DNA of 57,032 nucleotides from Opitutaceae bacterium (GTDB lineage Bacteria; Verrucomicrobiota; Verrucomicrobiia; Opitutales; Opitutaceae), in assembly GCA_016794785.1 (NCBI GenBank), contig JAEUHC010000005.1, positions 1 to 57,032 of the forward strand. Reading direction: 5' to 3'. Numbering within the stretch: the first letter of the stretch is position 1; the number at the start of each line of letters is the position of its first letter. Below the pieces are notes generated by a model that was not told the DNA's origin, did not search any database, and was given only the letters and a program-made list of their open reading frames with translations. Shown piece by piece: positions 16,401 through 25,645 of this stretch. Made by a program: the position numbers and the translations under genes.

Positions 16401-16723
16401 GTCGCTACCAATTTCAGGCAGAGTCGCTCAAGGGTGTGAGCATCGGTGCCGGCTCTCGTTTCCGGGCGGGCCGCGTTCTCGGATTCGATGCGGCAGGGCA
16501 GTCGATCCGCGCACCGAAGACGTTTCTGGCCGATGCCAATTTGGCCTACGGTCGCAAAATCTGGAACAAACGCGTCGACATGCGGCTGCAACTCAACGTT
16601 CAGAACCTCTTCGACAACCACGACCTCATCTGGGCGAGCATCGATCCTACCACGTATGTGAAGAATGACTATACGCTCTTCACGCCGCGCCTGTTCACGT
16701 TGTCAGGCAGCTTTAGTTATTGA
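13496..16723 (+). CDS. TonB-dependent receptor with N-terminal STN signalling domain
   Basis: As read, 1075 aa from 13496 (or 1067 aa from the ATG at 13520). A signal peptide (about 24-44) precedes an STN domain (48-120: KKFDLPADIAARSLKSFAHQ, then GEFTPREALDRMLAKTGLTV), the domain that signals to FecR. A Pro/Ala/Lys linker encoded by a 10-A run (13907-13916) leads to Met150, from which MKHTKNAIALLGSWLAIGLL looks like a second signal peptide. The receptor proper follows: LVLSPFVVSS (TonB-box region, 189-198), plug with RLNTPLVDTPASISEMTKDF and GNAGGIINSTSKRA, then a large beta-barrel ending SGSFSY. Standing alone from 13943 the receptor would be 926 aa, typical for this family. It is the outer-membrane importer for the locus's glycan fragments. 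Whether STN and receptor are one protein or two depends on the A-tract. Confidence 0.88.
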   Translation: MAAALPTPMSALSRLQHAVRTTRRLGVWAVAWSLAASGLAVETARKKFDLPADIAARSLKSFAHQSGVEVLISAELGREIRTQPVRGEFTPREALDRMLAKTGLTVKHDEKTGSMAIFAAHRTNESPPATPEPSASAKKKTPNQAAPEPMKHTKNAIALLGSWLAIGLLPGQVVDPGATATQKSEEALVLSPFVVSSDKDVGYLAANTLSGSRLNTPLVDTPASISEMTKDFLDDIGANNTMDAVAYALGFEADRPGANDNLSQFSSQTAVARGVGRSGTVSRDFFPWNLSSDTFGVERLSLSRGPNSILFGLGNAGGIINSTSKRASFRTRSELNLRVDDNGSWRVHLDHNRKLTETLALRVNLLKDDMRTWRELEYTRSDRIQVAGTWRPFTRTEVRANYERGVQDRLAGLRFSARDAFTNWIDAGSPAYDRTVNGNTYPVSTVSLGANQRLSFDSDTLRWVNWQRFATTTGKNDNTNNGLKLQDETYVPFTALLNGRASTTNNAYWTGSLFVQQELAKNLYLELAVNKQSSNRETNRAMQHAQMTVRVDPNRTLPGGATNPNFGKFYIEGQALQNAREDSSVTPRATLTYQWDTRNKWFGRHQWLGLFTQEDEKGMGRQWNEANLTPISPAPPAVTNAQNTIWRRTYLNFQGGNRGYNHDPFRNAQAPAAFSDPVNGLNGTITPGFFLSSENPTTSKSSARMIAGQSNFWSNRLSVTYGFRHDSTDRRNSLLSRDPVTQIVTGSVFNPTETYAGNTRTQGAVFHVTQWFSVYGNRSDNFSPQAGVDVNGQTIGNVKGDGRDYGVKFRWADNKLYARAGFYESSVKGQVGRNFNLLTQIQNVWLALEGATGPHAALFTGSPLLNTDTQDFDVDGYEFEVTANPLKGLSFTANYATLKGRAASLYPITKAHVAQNRALWLQNGATPLLTGTGTVASTVALMDANLGQDRLQDGREGTGNYRKSFNFFGRYQFQAESLKGVSIGAGSRFRAGRVLGFDAAGQSIRAPKTFLADANLAYGRKIWNKRVDMRLQLNVQNLFDNHDLIWASIDPTTYVKNDYTLFTPRLFTLSGSFSY
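13907..13916 (+). repeat. A10 homopolymer between STN domain and receptor
   Basis: Ten consecutive A residues encode KKK plus the first base of a Thr codon. Dropping one A changes the downstream reading to end at TGA 13944-13946, which overlaps ATG 13943 as ATGA. The tract is therefore a candidate slippage or phase-variation site, or a homopolymer sequencing error. Confidence 0.7.
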
Positions 16724-16973
16724 GTGACCTACGGCCGGCGCGCTCCTCCGCCACGCGCCAGCCTTCGACATAAGGACTCTGCGGGACACCTCAAATATCA
16801 CCCTTTCAGGGTGCAGGGCTTTGCCATGCACCGTCGCAAACTATACCTGCCCCACCAAACAAGACTTATTACGAAACGACCTCCGCGCGTGTTCGGCCCC
16901 TGCGTTCTGTGCCACTCGTGGAGGCCTGCCCTTTGGCGGCACCAAATTTTTCCCAAGCCAACCGCCCCTCCTC

Positions 16974-19900
16974 ATGACATCTCAATCCCCTTCAGCCCTT
17001 GGGCCGGTCATCGCGGCCACCATGCGTCGCACGGCCCGCTCTTTAGTCGTCACCGAAGCTTTCCGTCTGTGTCTCGTTTTGTTCGTGCTAGTGGGAGTCG
17101 TCCTTCCGCAGGCACACGCGGCCATTCCTCCCGCAGCTCAAACCGATCCGCTGTTCGGCAAGGGTTATCTCGTGGTCACTCACTATCCCGGGGTGACGAT
17201 CAATGGAGATCAGGCCACTGCGACCGCCACCACGACGGCCCTGAACGAAGCCATAGCCGACGCTTACGCGAACAACCTCGTAGCCTACTTCCCGGCGGGG
17301 ACGTATGCCGTCAACGACACTCTCAAGGCATACACGGCGACCGGAAAACCGGCTAGTGTGCCCGGAGCCGCGTTTGCAACGCCCCGGGAGCATCTTGCCA
17401 TTGTCGGTTCAACCAAGGGAATCCGGCCCGTGATCAAGCTGGTGGATAGTGCCAGCGGCTTCACCAACTCCGCCAGTCCCAAAACCATCCTGGAGTTCAT
17501 GAACTTCAACGAGGGCCAGATCGGCAACCGCGCGCAAGAGGCTCCGGCCTCGGGTTACTATCAAATGCTCCGCAGTGTGGATGTGGATTGCGGCGCGGGC
17601 AATGCCGGAGCCATCGGAGTTTATTTCAATCAGGCGCAGGGGAGTTCGATCGAGGATGTCAAAGTCACCGCCACTGGCGCATTCGCCGGCTTCAAGGCCC
17701 TTCCGGGACGCGGCGCACCGGTGGTCAACGTAGAGGTCGAAGGAGGCCGCTACGGCATCGATACCGGGGGCACTTCCAACATCGGCACCGTCGTTGCCGG
17801 GGCCGTGCTGCGGAACCAGACGATCAGCGCCGTGCGGCACGACAGCGCCTTCTTCCCTCTCGTCATTGTCGGCTTCGAGATCACAACTCCGCCGGCTTCG
17901 GTCCAGGCGGCTGTGACGATCTCTGGCAGCGCCAAATCATCCGGCTCCGCAATTCACCTGATCGACGGCCGCATCACTCTCGGCGGCGATCCGACTGTGG
18001 CGGCCGTCGACAATCGCGCCTCCCGTATTTTTTACGCACGGAATGTCTATGTCACGGGCAGTTCAAAGCTGGTCAAGAGCACCAACGCCAATCCCACGAT
18101 CACCGGCACGGGCACCTGGCAGCTCATTAACGAGTATAGCTATTGCAACCAGGCCGTGCCGGATACCGACGGCAAGATCGCCACGAATATAATCGACGGC
18201 GCGGTGACGCGCACCCCTGGCCCACTCGCCAACGGCGAAGTGGTGTCCATCACGAACGATGTTTCCGCGCCCCCAGCGGATCTAGTCAGCCGCCATGCAT
18301 GGGTTTCCCTGCCTTCAGTGGACGACGAGGATGCCTTCGATGCCTTTAACGCCGGCATCGCCCCCGGCAACATTTCGAGCGAGGCCCTGCAGAATGTTAT
18401 CAACACCCATCGCAAGGTTTTCCTCCGCAAGGGCATTTATTTTCTCGATGGGGTCATCGGCCATAACGGCCCAACGCCCGTTTATGGACCGATCACCCTC
18501 CGTCGCGACACGATTCTGTTCGGCGCCGCCCGGCATTTGACGCGGATTGAGGTTCACCCGGGCTGGGATCCGACCAGCGAGACGGCGATGATCGCCACCG
18601 ATAATGACGCTGCCGCCACTACCTATATCGGCGGCCTGACCCTTGGCGTGGATGCCACCGACCTGGTCAACGACTGGTTCGTGGCGTTGGATTGGCAGGC
18701 GGGCCGAAACTCCATGGTGCATATCGGCCACGTTTACCGCGAGCCGGCCTTCACCAATCCCAACCCTCGCGTCACAACCAATCCTCACAGCCTCCTCCGA
18801 ATCCGCAATGGCGGCGGCGGTCGGTGGTATGGTGCGGGCTCCCGAAAGAATTTTACCTCCAAGGATCCAGATGGACTCTTTCGCATTCTGAAGGTGGAAG
18901 GCACGGCGGAGCCTTTGTGGATGTATGGTTTGAACATGGAGGGCGCGGCGGGCACCGACACTTACGCGGAATTTAGCAACACCCGCAACGTCCGGATCTA
19001 TGCGGTGAAGACCGAATCAGCGGACTTGCCGAGTGGATATGCGGACAAGAATATTTTGCTCAAATACGTCAACGTCACCAATCTGGCCCAATTCGGCCAC
19101 AGCGCGATCCGCGATGCGGCGACTGACCGCGGGACAATCGAATTCCTCGGCTCCGGCACCGACCGCGTGCTGGCCACCCTGATCTGCCCACAGACCGGCA
19201 CCGTGGTGGTGAATAGCGACACGCTGCGGGAAAATCTGACCGGACTGCCCGCCGACAGCGCCGGTATCCTGTTTCCAAATGTCGTTTCCCTCTACAAACG
19301 CGGTGCGATCACCGCGGCCGATGACGCGGTGATGAGCCACGACGCGGTGTCGTATGCGCCCGTCGGCGGCAATGTGGCGCCAACCGTGCAAATCACCGCG
19401 CCCGCCAGCGGAGCCACTCTCCCCTTGCTCCCCACCACGATCACCGCCACGGCCAGTGATAGCGACGGCACGGTCTCACTCGTGAATTTCTATGCCAATG
19501 GCGCGCTCATCGGTTCCGATGCCACCGCACCCTACAGCGCAACGTGGACCCCGTCCGAAGTCGGCAGTTACACTCTCACCGCCCTCGCCATCGACAATGC
19601 GGGCGGCAGCACCACCAGCGTCGGTGTCACTGTCACCACGGTCGCCTCGGCGGCTTCGACGGAGTTGGTCCTCAATTCGATCGGCGCGGAAGACGGTCGC
19701 GTGATCGAGTCGACCGCAACTTCCGAGGTCGGCGGAAATAATTTTCCCAACGCCACCGGCTCGACCGCGCTCCGCATGGGCGACGACGGCACGAACCGGC
19801 AGTTCAGAAACATCGTTTCTTTCGATACCTCGACGATCCCGGTCAACGCTGTCATTGTAAGCGCCTCGCTCGAGTTATGCCGGGGCAGCGGTGCCCAAGG

Positions 19901-22160
19901 TAACACGGGCAACCTTGGCCAAATCCTCGTCGATGTCCGCACCGGCGATTTCGGCACCGGCCCGGCGCTTGAGAACGTGGACTTCCAGTCGCCGCCCACG
20001 GCGGCGCAAGTTGCGACCATGAGCGTCCCGGCGCTCGAAAACCAATGGTCCATCGGCCTGCTCAATCAAGCGGGCAGGGATGCCATCAACCGCACCGGGG
20101 GCCGCACCCAGTTTCGCGTCTATTACGCCATTGGAGACAACGGCAACAACACCCAGGATTTCATCCCCTTCTTCGGCGGGGCCAGCACCACGGCCGGCAC
20201 CCGCCCGATCCTGCGGATCAGTTACGGCCTGCCACCCACCATCGTCACTTCGCCTGCGAACCAGACCGCCACGGTGGGCGCCACCGTAACCTTTACCGTT
20301 ACGGCCACCGACACATCTCTCGCGGCGCTCAGCTTTCAGTGGCGACGAGATGGCGTGGCCATCACCGGCAACGCCTCGGTGCAAACCGCCGCGCTGACAC
20401 TCACCGGCCTCACGACCGCGGTTGCCGGCAGCTATGATTGCGTGGTGTCCAACGCCTTTGGCTCCGGCACCAGCGCGGCTGCCACCCTCACCGTGGCGAA
20501 GGCCCCGGCCACCGTCGCGCTCGGCGGGCTTGGCCAGATCTACGACGGCACCCCGCGCGCGGTCACCGCCACCACCAGCCCGGCCGGCCTCGGCGTCGTC
20601 CTGACTTACGACGGCTCCGCCACCGCACCGACCAACGCCGGTTCGTATGCCGTCGTCGCGACGATTGCCGATGCCAACTACACCGGCTCGGCGACAGGCG
20701 CGCTCCTCGTGGCGAAAGCGGCGGCCACGATTGCGTTCAGCAACACGACGCAGACCTACGACGGCACTCCCAAGGCGGTGACGCTCACGACGACTCCCGC
20801 CGGCATCCCGACGTCCGTCATTTATGCCGGCAGTGCCACCGTGCCGACAAACGCCGGTAGCTACGCCGTCGCCGCCAGCATCACCGATCCGAACTACTCC
20901 GGCTCGGCCGCCGGCACCCTGACTATCGACCGATCCGTTGCGACTGTCGTCCTCGCCAATCTAAGCCAGACCTACGACGGCACGCCGCGCATCGCGACAG
21001 CCACGACGACTCCGGACGGTCTCGCCGTGAATCTCACTTACGACGGCAGCACCACGGCGCCGACGAACGCCGGCTCGTATGCCGTCGCCGCGTCGATTGC
21101 CGATGCCAACTATCGCGGCTCCACGGTCGGCACGCTGGTCGTCGCGCCTGCGGTGGCGACAATTGCGCTCAGCGGCCTCACGCAGGCCTACGACGGACTC
21201 CCGAAACCGGTCACGACGAGCACTACGCCCGCCGGCCTCGCGGTGAGCATCACCTATGACGGCAAGGCCGCCCCACCGACGAACCCTGGCTCGTATCCCA
21301 TTGTCGCGACGACGATCGATCCCAACTACACTGGCAACGCCTCCGGCGCACTCGTCGTCACCGTCACGGCACTCGTGCGTCGCGCGCCTTCGCTCGCCGG
21401 CGGGCTCGACGGCTCGCTGCAAGTCCTCACCGCCGAGAGCTTCACGCTCAACGGCAATGCGTGGGTCTCCGGCGACCTCCTGGTGCCCGGCCTGCCCACC
21501 CTGCGCCTCAACGGCAACCCGGTTTACGGCGGCACGCTCGACGGCTCCGGCAGCGCCTCGCCCTCGAATCATCAAGTGACGCTCAACGGCAACGCCGCGC
21601 TCCGCCACCTGGTGCGCCGCACCGATCCCCTCGCTCTGTCCACCGTGACCGCGCCGCCCGCACCCGCCGGCATCCGCAATGTTTCGATTCAAAACGCGGG
21701 CCAGAGCATCGGCGATCCCGTCACGCTGCGCAACCTTACGCTCAACGGCAACGCCGGTGACTACGCCGTCCCCGCCGGCACCTACGGCGCCTTCGACGCC
21801 AACGGCTCCAGCGGCTTCATCCTCGGCGAGCCCGGTGCGACGACGCCCGCCGTCTATAATCTCCAAAACCTCACCCTCAACGGCAATGCCCGGCTCCATA
21901 TCCTCGGCCCCGTCGTCCTCCTCATCGCCAACGGCGTTTCGCTCGGCGGAAACGCAATCGTCATCGGTGATCCCGAGTGGCTTACACTGACAGTCGCTTC
22001 CGGCGGCGTCTCCCTCAACGGCAGCGCGATCTTCCGCGGAGCGATCCTCGCGCCTTCCGGCACGCTGACGATCAACGGCAACGCCACGCTGACCGGCCGG
22101 GTCGCCAGCGACCGTCTGACGATCAACGGCCAAGGCCTGCTCGAACAAGCCGCTCCATGA
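16974..22160 (+). CDS. Giant modular pectate-lyase-superfamily exoprotein with Ig, MBG and LNGNA repeats
   Basis: 1728 aa from the ATG at 16974; the open frame begins at 16821 but only this start puts a signal peptide (ending QAHA) near the N-terminus. Residues about 75-790 form two pectate-lyase-superfamily (double beta-helix, GH55-like) modules: TTTALNEAIADAYANNLVAY, FPAGTYAVNDTL, later VFLRKGIYFLDG, TLRRDTILFGAARHLTRIEV and the GGGGRWYGAG motif shared with the two paralogues in this window. Then come an Ig-like domain (about 802-888), a DNRLRE/CBM-like module (896-1085), an I-set-like Ig domain (1087-1174), four 72-residue MBG-type repeats (1178-1465) and a C-terminal region with nine LNGNA-like motifs. 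It is secreted and probably cell-surface or matrix associated, acting as lyase or hydrolase on a polysaccharide; substrate unknown. No classical pectate-lyase active site was identified. Confidence 0.85.
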   Translation: MTSQSPSALGPVIAATMRRTARSLVVTEAFRLCLVLFVLVGVVLPQAHAAIPPAAQTDPLFGKGYLVVTHYPGVTINGDQATATATTTALNEAIADAYANNLVAYFPAGTYAVNDTLKAYTATGKPASVPGAAFATPREHLAIVGSTKGIRPVIKLVDSASGFTNSASPKTILEFMNFNEGQIGNRAQEAPASGYYQMLRSVDVDCGAGNAGAIGVYFNQAQGSSIEDVKVTATGAFAGFKALPGRGAPVVNVEVEGGRYGIDTGGTSNIGTVVAGAVLRNQTISAVRHDSAFFPLVIVGFEITTPPASVQAAVTISGSAKSSGSAIHLIDGRITLGGDPTVAAVDNRASRIFYARNVYVTGSSKLVKSTNANPTITGTGTWQLINEYSYCNQAVPDTDGKIATNIIDGAVTRTPGPLANGEVVSITNDVSAPPADLVSRHAWVSLPSVDDEDAFDAFNAGIAPGNISSEALQNVINTHRKVFLRKGIYFLDGVIGHNGPTPVYGPITLRRDTILFGAARHLTRIEVHPGWDPTSETAMIATDNDAAATTYIGGLTLGVDATDLVNDWFVALDWQAGRNSMVHIGHVYREPAFTNPNPRVTTNPHSLLRIRNGGGGRWYGAGSRKNFTSKDPDGLFRILKVEGTAEPLWMYGLNMEGAAGTDTYAEFSNTRNVRIYAVKTESADLPSGYADKNILLKYVNVTNLAQFGHSAIRDAATDRGTIEFLGSGTDRVLATLICPQTGTVVVNSDTLRENLTGLPADSAGILFPNVVSLYKRGAITAADDAVMSHDAVSYAPVGGNVAPTVQITAPASGATLPLLPTTITATASDSDGTVSLVNFYANGALIGSDATAPYSATWTPSEVGSYTLTALAIDNAGGSTTSVGVTVTTVASAASTELVLNSIGAEDGRVIESTATSEVGGNNFPNATGSTALRMGDDGTNRQFRNIVSFDTSTIPVNAVIVSASLELCRGSGAQGNTGNLGQILVDVRTGDFGTGPALENVDFQSPPTAAQVATMSVPALENQWSIGLLNQAGRDAINRTGGRTQFRVYYAIGDNGNNTQDFIPFFGGASTTAGTRPILRISYGLPPTIVTSPANQTATVGATVTFTVTATDTSLAALSFQWRRDGVAITGNASVQTAALTLTGLTTAVAGSYDCVVSNAFGSGTSAAATLTVAKAPATVALGGLGQIYDGTPRAVTATTSPAGLGVVLTYDGSATAPTNAGSYAVVATIADANYTGSATGALLVAKAAATIAFSNTTQTYDGTPKAVTLTTTPAGIPTSVIYAGSATVPTNAGSYAVAASITDPNYSGSAAGTLTIDRSVATVVLANLSQTYDGTPRIATATTTPDGLAVNLTYDGSTTAPTNAGSYAVAASIADANYRGSTVGTLVVAPAVATIALSGLTQAYDGLPKPVTTSTTPAGLAVSITYDGKAAPPTNPGSYPIVATTIDPNYTGNASGALVVTVTALVRRAPSLAGGLDGSLQVLTAESFTLNGNAWVSGDLLVPGLPTLRLNGNPVYGGTLDGSGSASPSNHQVTLNGNAALRHLVRRTDPLALSTVTAPPAPAGIRNVSIQNAGQSIGDPVTLRNLTLNGNAGDYAVPAGTYGAFDANGSSGFILGEPGATTPAVYNLQNLTLNGNARLHILGPVVLLIANGVSLGGNAIVIGDPEWLTLTVASGGVSLNGSAIFRGAILAPSGTLTINGNATLTGRVASDRLTINGQGLLEQAAP
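20505..21368 (+). repeat. Four tandem 72-codon MBG-type repeats
   Basis: Four consecutive 216-bp units inside the giant exoprotein each encode (V/A)AT(I/V)AL...(I/T/A)YDG.P, TT.PAGL, YDG(S/K)A..PTN(A/P)GSY and (D)(A/P)NYTG.A.G.L.V. The YDG and PTNAGSY motifs are those of MBG domains, which form extended beta-sandwich spacers in surface proteins. The DNA is also recognisably repetitive, so copy number could vary by recombination. Confidence 0.85.
21436..22140 (+). repeat. LNGNA motif repeat region
   Basis: Nine motifs of the form (L/V/F)(T/S/R)(L/I)(N/G)G(N/S/Q)(A/P/G) at irregular spacing close the exoprotein, for example TLNGNAWVSG, LTLNGNARLH and LTINGNATLTG. The pattern resembles the short-turn repeats of beta-helical polymer-forming or adhesin-like domains. 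Function unknown. Confidence 0.6.
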
Positions 22161-22394
22161 TTTCCCTTACCCAATGCATCGAATGTTCCGGACGCGCTCC
22201 ACGCGAGGAATGCGCCGCCGACATCAGCAAGCCCCTTGCTGCGGTGGCCGGCGTCTCGGGGCCTTCGCGCGGAAATGGCCGGGCATCCGGTGCATTGGAA
22301 AACCTTTGTGCCCGCATTCAAAATGAACCCTCGAACCTCCGCAGTGATCGCTCCCTCCGGCCAAACGGCCTGCTTCACCTCAACCTCATCAACT

Positions 22395-25300
22395 ATGCCT
22401 AATACCCAACCCCTCCCTCTACCAAGCCTGCTTCGCCGGGCTTGTGCCCCGTTCGGTTTACTCCTCGCGCTGCTAATTATAAGTGCGCACGTGTCCTTGC
22501 ACGCCGCAGGTGTCGTTACGCCCAACCCGGTAGCGTCAGCGGATGCTTGGGTGGGAAGTGCGGCCCCCACCGCCGCGCACAATGGGAACACTTTGACTGC
22601 CAGTAATACAAAGCATATTTATCTCCGTTTCAAGTTGCCGGTCCTTGGGCTCAATGTGACTGACGGGGTCACTGTGACTGCCGGTGTCCTCACCGCACCT
22701 CCGCTTAAGGTCAAGTTGCGGCTCTGGAAAATCAGCGGGCCGGCATCCACTTTCAGTGTCCACGCCGCGAACAATCTGGATACTGCGAACAGTGTTTGGG
22801 ACGAGGCCACCGTGAATTGGAACATACGCCCTCGCGTCGACGATAATGGTTCCGCACTGGCAGCCAACCTACCCGTTGGGTCCGCCAACGGCTGGGTTGA
22901 GTTCGTCGTGACAGATCCCTCGATTGCAAACAGTCCTGCCTACATTTCAGGCGCCGGCGAATATACCTTTTGCCTAAAAACCAGCAGCACTACGGATATT
23001 TCTTTCAGTTCAAAAGAAGGCGGCACCGCCCCTCAGATATATCTGGAATTACCGTCATATAATATCGGGAACGATTCGGAGTTCCGGCGGCAGGCCAGCA
23101 GTGTGATTCTTCAGGGCGAGCGCTATATTGATCGCTACATCGCGTTGAATGGAGGGTTGAGCAGTCCCGGAGGCAATGCCGCCCGGGATGATGTCGTGAA
23201 GATCGGTTTTTTTGATGTGACCAAGGCACCCTACCATGCCCAAGCCGTCGGCAACGGTTCGGTCGACTCCACGTTGGCCATCCAACGTTGCATCAATGAA
23301 GCGCGAGATGCTCGGGTCGCAGTGTATTTTCCACCCACCGATTCCAGCGCCAAGGCCTATCTGATCAGCGAGACTATCGAATGCGTGCAAGGGCTTGTGG
23401 CCTATGATTCACAGCCATATCCTAATACCACCTACGAGGAGCGTTGGGACCACCGGGACTTTTCGTGCATTTTGATGGGACCTTCTGTCCTCCTGACGGG
23501 ACAAATCCGTCCGCGCCTCCAAATCAAGGGTGACAGCACGGCCTTTAACACCGCCCCACCCCTAGACCACAAGAGTGACGCTGACAGCGGAGCAAAACCT
23601 ATGCTTCACTTTTGGGCGCGAGGCACCGGCGAGGGCTCTACAGTCCCGACGAAGAATTACCCGGCGGCCAGTTACAACCATCTCGTTCGCTATCTGGACA
23701 TCAATCTCAATGCCAAGGCCGGAGCCGTCGGTATCGATATGGACGGAGCGCAAGGCACCGCGATTGAAAAACTGACGATCAACGCCAATGGAGCCTACGC
23801 CGGGCTCTCCGGCCTGCCCGGTGCGGGCGGGAGCACGACCGACGTCACGATTCAAGGCGGCAAATATGGGGTCACCGCGTATGACCCAGGATCCTCCGCC
23901 TACACCGTGCTGCTCACCCATTGCACCCTGTTGGACGACACGACGCCCGGATATCAGAAGAACTCCGTGCGTTGGACCGGCCTCGGCCCAATGGTGCTGG
24001 TAGGATGCAAGATCCAGGGTATGGGCATTCAGATCGACGGCTCGGGAACGAGTGGAACGCCCGGTGACGCAGGCGCGGCCTGGCGTGGCAACATGAGCAT
24101 AGTGGACTCCACCATCGAACTCACCGGCGCGGGAGGGGCGGCGGTCACAGGCTCCCGCTCGCTTTACCTGCGCAACGTCTATCTCAAGAATGTGACGCCC
24201 ATTGCGAATATCACAACCTCGTCCGGTGCCGGCGGCCTCGTCAACCGTCCGGGAAGTATCGGAGCATCCCAGTGGTTCCGGGTCCCGGAATATTATGAAG
24301 GAGCTCATCTTGACCAATACATAGGCAATACAGCCGCCGGTTACTCAGACGACGGAGAACCTGCGGAACCCACCCCCAGTTTTATCAATCCGACCAGCAG
24401 CACGGATAAGAAGTTGACGGCGGCAGCTCCGGGCCTGCCGACCACGGCGGTCACATTTAGTGCCGCCGATCAGACGGCCTTTCTCAGCCGGCACGCGATG
24501 CCCGATGTGCCCATGTGGTCCGGCAATGTGATCAACGTGAAGACCTGGGCAGGGACCAAGGCGCGGGGCGACAATGTGGGGGACGATGCCATTGCCATTC
24601 AGGCGGCCATCGACGCCGCGGCTGCGGGGCAGGCCGTCTTTATTCCGCGCGGGGAGTATCGCCTGAAGAGCACTTTGATGCTGAACTCCACGACAGTGCT
24701 TTTCGGTCTGCATAAAAATCTGAGCCGGCTTAAGGCCTCCGAGGATGCGGGCTCTGTTTTCATAACCGGAGGTGAGAAGCCGCTGGTGCAATCCCCGAAT
24801 AATGCGGGAGCGACGACCCGGCTCGCGGATCTCATGCTGCTGCAACGCATGACCACCACGGCGGCCTACTTGCTCAAATGGCAGTCCGGCGCCGGCTCGG
24901 TGGTGCAGAACATCAACTTCGACCGGCGGATCGTGGGCGCGGCCCCGCTGACGAACATGGATTTCCCTCTTGTCTTGATCACGGGCAGCGGCGGCGGCCG
25001 CTGGTATAATTTCCAGCACCAAAGCAGCAGCTATCAGAATCAGGCCGTGAATTCCCTCTATCGCAATCTGCTGATCAGCGGCACCACGGAGGCACTAAAG
25101 TTCTATATGTTCAACCCTGAGACGGATTCGGACAACATCTACAACGCTGAAATCAAAAATTGCTCCAACATCGATGTCTATCAAAGCAAGTTTGAGGGCC
25201 GGAAATCACCCTCGGTGCGGATCTCCAATAGCAGTGATATCCGCTGGATTGGCGTCGGGGGCAATGCCTATACCGATGCCAGTGAGGCCTTCATGTCGGT

Positions 25301-25499
25301 GGTAAATTGCTCGAACTATCTGATTTCCTCCTTCGCGAACCAGGCGAATTTCCTACCCGGTGCCACACCTCCAACTGACTTCAGCCGATTTAAGGAAACT
25401 ATCTCCAGCCCCCCGCCCGACACGGTTTCTCCCATCATCCTACCCGGACAAAAACAAGCGGTGGTCTATCGGCGCGGTGCGCCCACCGACAACAACTAA
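22395..25499 (+). CDS. Secreted CBM/DNRLRE plus pectate-lyase-superfamily protein
   Basis: 1034 aa from the ATG at 22395, which places a signal peptide (FGLLLALLIISAHVSLHAA) near the N-terminus; an earlier in-frame start at 22323 would leave a long n-region. The first about 180 mature residues form a DNRLRE-type carbohydrate-binding module (SADAWVGSAAPTAAHNGNTL, KHIYLRFKLP, WDEATVNWNIRP). Two beta-helix modules follow, with VYFPPTDSSAKAYLISETIE, GIDMDGAQGTAIEKLTINAN, VFIPRGEYRLKSTLMLNSTT, LFGLHKNLSRL and SGGGRWYNFQ. It is a paralogue of the exoproteins at 16974 and 37478. It is predicted to be an extracellular polysaccharide-cleaving enzyme; the exact activity is not assigned. The first 900 bases look less GC-rich than neighbouring genes. 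A good terminator follows 3' of the stop. Confidence 0.83.
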   Translation: MPNTQPLPLPSLLRRACAPFGLLLALLIISAHVSLHAAGVVTPNPVASADAWVGSAAPTAAHNGNTLTASNTKHIYLRFKLPVLGLNVTDGVTVTAGVLTAPPLKVKLRLWKISGPASTFSVHAANNLDTANSVWDEATVNWNIRPRVDDNGSALAANLPVGSANGWVEFVVTDPSIANSPAYISGAGEYTFCLKTSSTTDISFSSKEGGTAPQIYLELPSYNIGNDSEFRRQASSVILQGERYIDRYIALNGGLSSPGGNAARDDVVKIGFFDVTKAPYHAQAVGNGSVDSTLAIQRCINEARDARVAVYFPPTDSSAKAYLISETIECVQGLVAYDSQPYPNTTYEERWDHRDFSCILMGPSVLLTGQIRPRLQIKGDSTAFNTAPPLDHKSDADSGAKPMLHFWARGTGEGSTVPTKNYPAASYNHLVRYLDINLNAKAGAVGIDMDGAQGTAIEKLTINANGAYAGLSGLPGAGGSTTDVTIQGGKYGVTAYDPGSSAYTVLLTHCTLLDDTTPGYQKNSVRWTGLGPMVLVGCKIQGMGIQIDGSGTSGTPGDAGAAWRGNMSIVDSTIELTGAGGAAVTGSRSLYLRNVYLKNVTPIANITTSSGAGGLVNRPGSIGASQWFRVPEYYEGAHLDQYIGNTAAGYSDDGEPAEPTPSFINPTSSTDKKLTAAAPGLPTTAVTFSAADQTAFLSRHAMPDVPMWSGNVINVKTWAGTKARGDNVGDDAIAIQAAIDAAAAGQAVFIPRGEYRLKSTLMLNSTTVLFGLHKNLSRLKASEDAGSVFITGGEKPLVQSPNNAGATTRLADLMLLQRMTTTAAYLLKWQSGAGSVVQNINFDRRIVGAAPLTNMDFPLVLITGSGGGRWYNFQHQSSSYQNQAVNSLYRNLLISGTTEALKFYMFNPETDSDNIYNAEIKNCSNIDVYQSKFEGRKSPSVRISNSSDIRWIGVGGNAYTDASEAFMSVVNCSNYLISSFANQANFLPGATPPTDFSRFKETISSPPPDTVSPIILPGQKQAVVYRRGAPTDNN

Positions 25500-25529
25500 A
25501 GCCGGCTTCCCGCCAATTGTTTCCGGAAA

Positions 25530-25565
25530 CCGGGCGGGCCTGCCATCACGGGCCCGCCCTTTGTA
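25530..25565 (+). terminator. Rho-independent terminator
   Basis: GGGCGGGCC (25532-25540), a 10-nt loop and GGCCCGCCC (25551-25559) form a perfect 9-bp GC stem followed by TTTGTAATT. It lies 30 bp after the stop of the pectate-lyase-superfamily gene and ends that transcript. The Tat-exported genes after it should have their own promoter within 25566-25645. Confidence 0.8.
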
Positions 25566-25645
25566 ATTCCGCCCTGATAATACGAACATTTCCGAAAATC
25601 GAACCCTCGCGAACCCGAGGCCTTACTGAAGGCAGCAAAGAGACC

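Noticed and set aside
20505..21368. Regular repeats considered as a CRISPR array
   Set aside because: 216-bp coding repeats with no short repeat-spacer pattern; they encode MBG domains.
20961..22148. 395-codon minus-strand frame over the MBG and LNGNA region
   Set aside because: Its repeats mirror the plus-strand repeats; antisense artefact.
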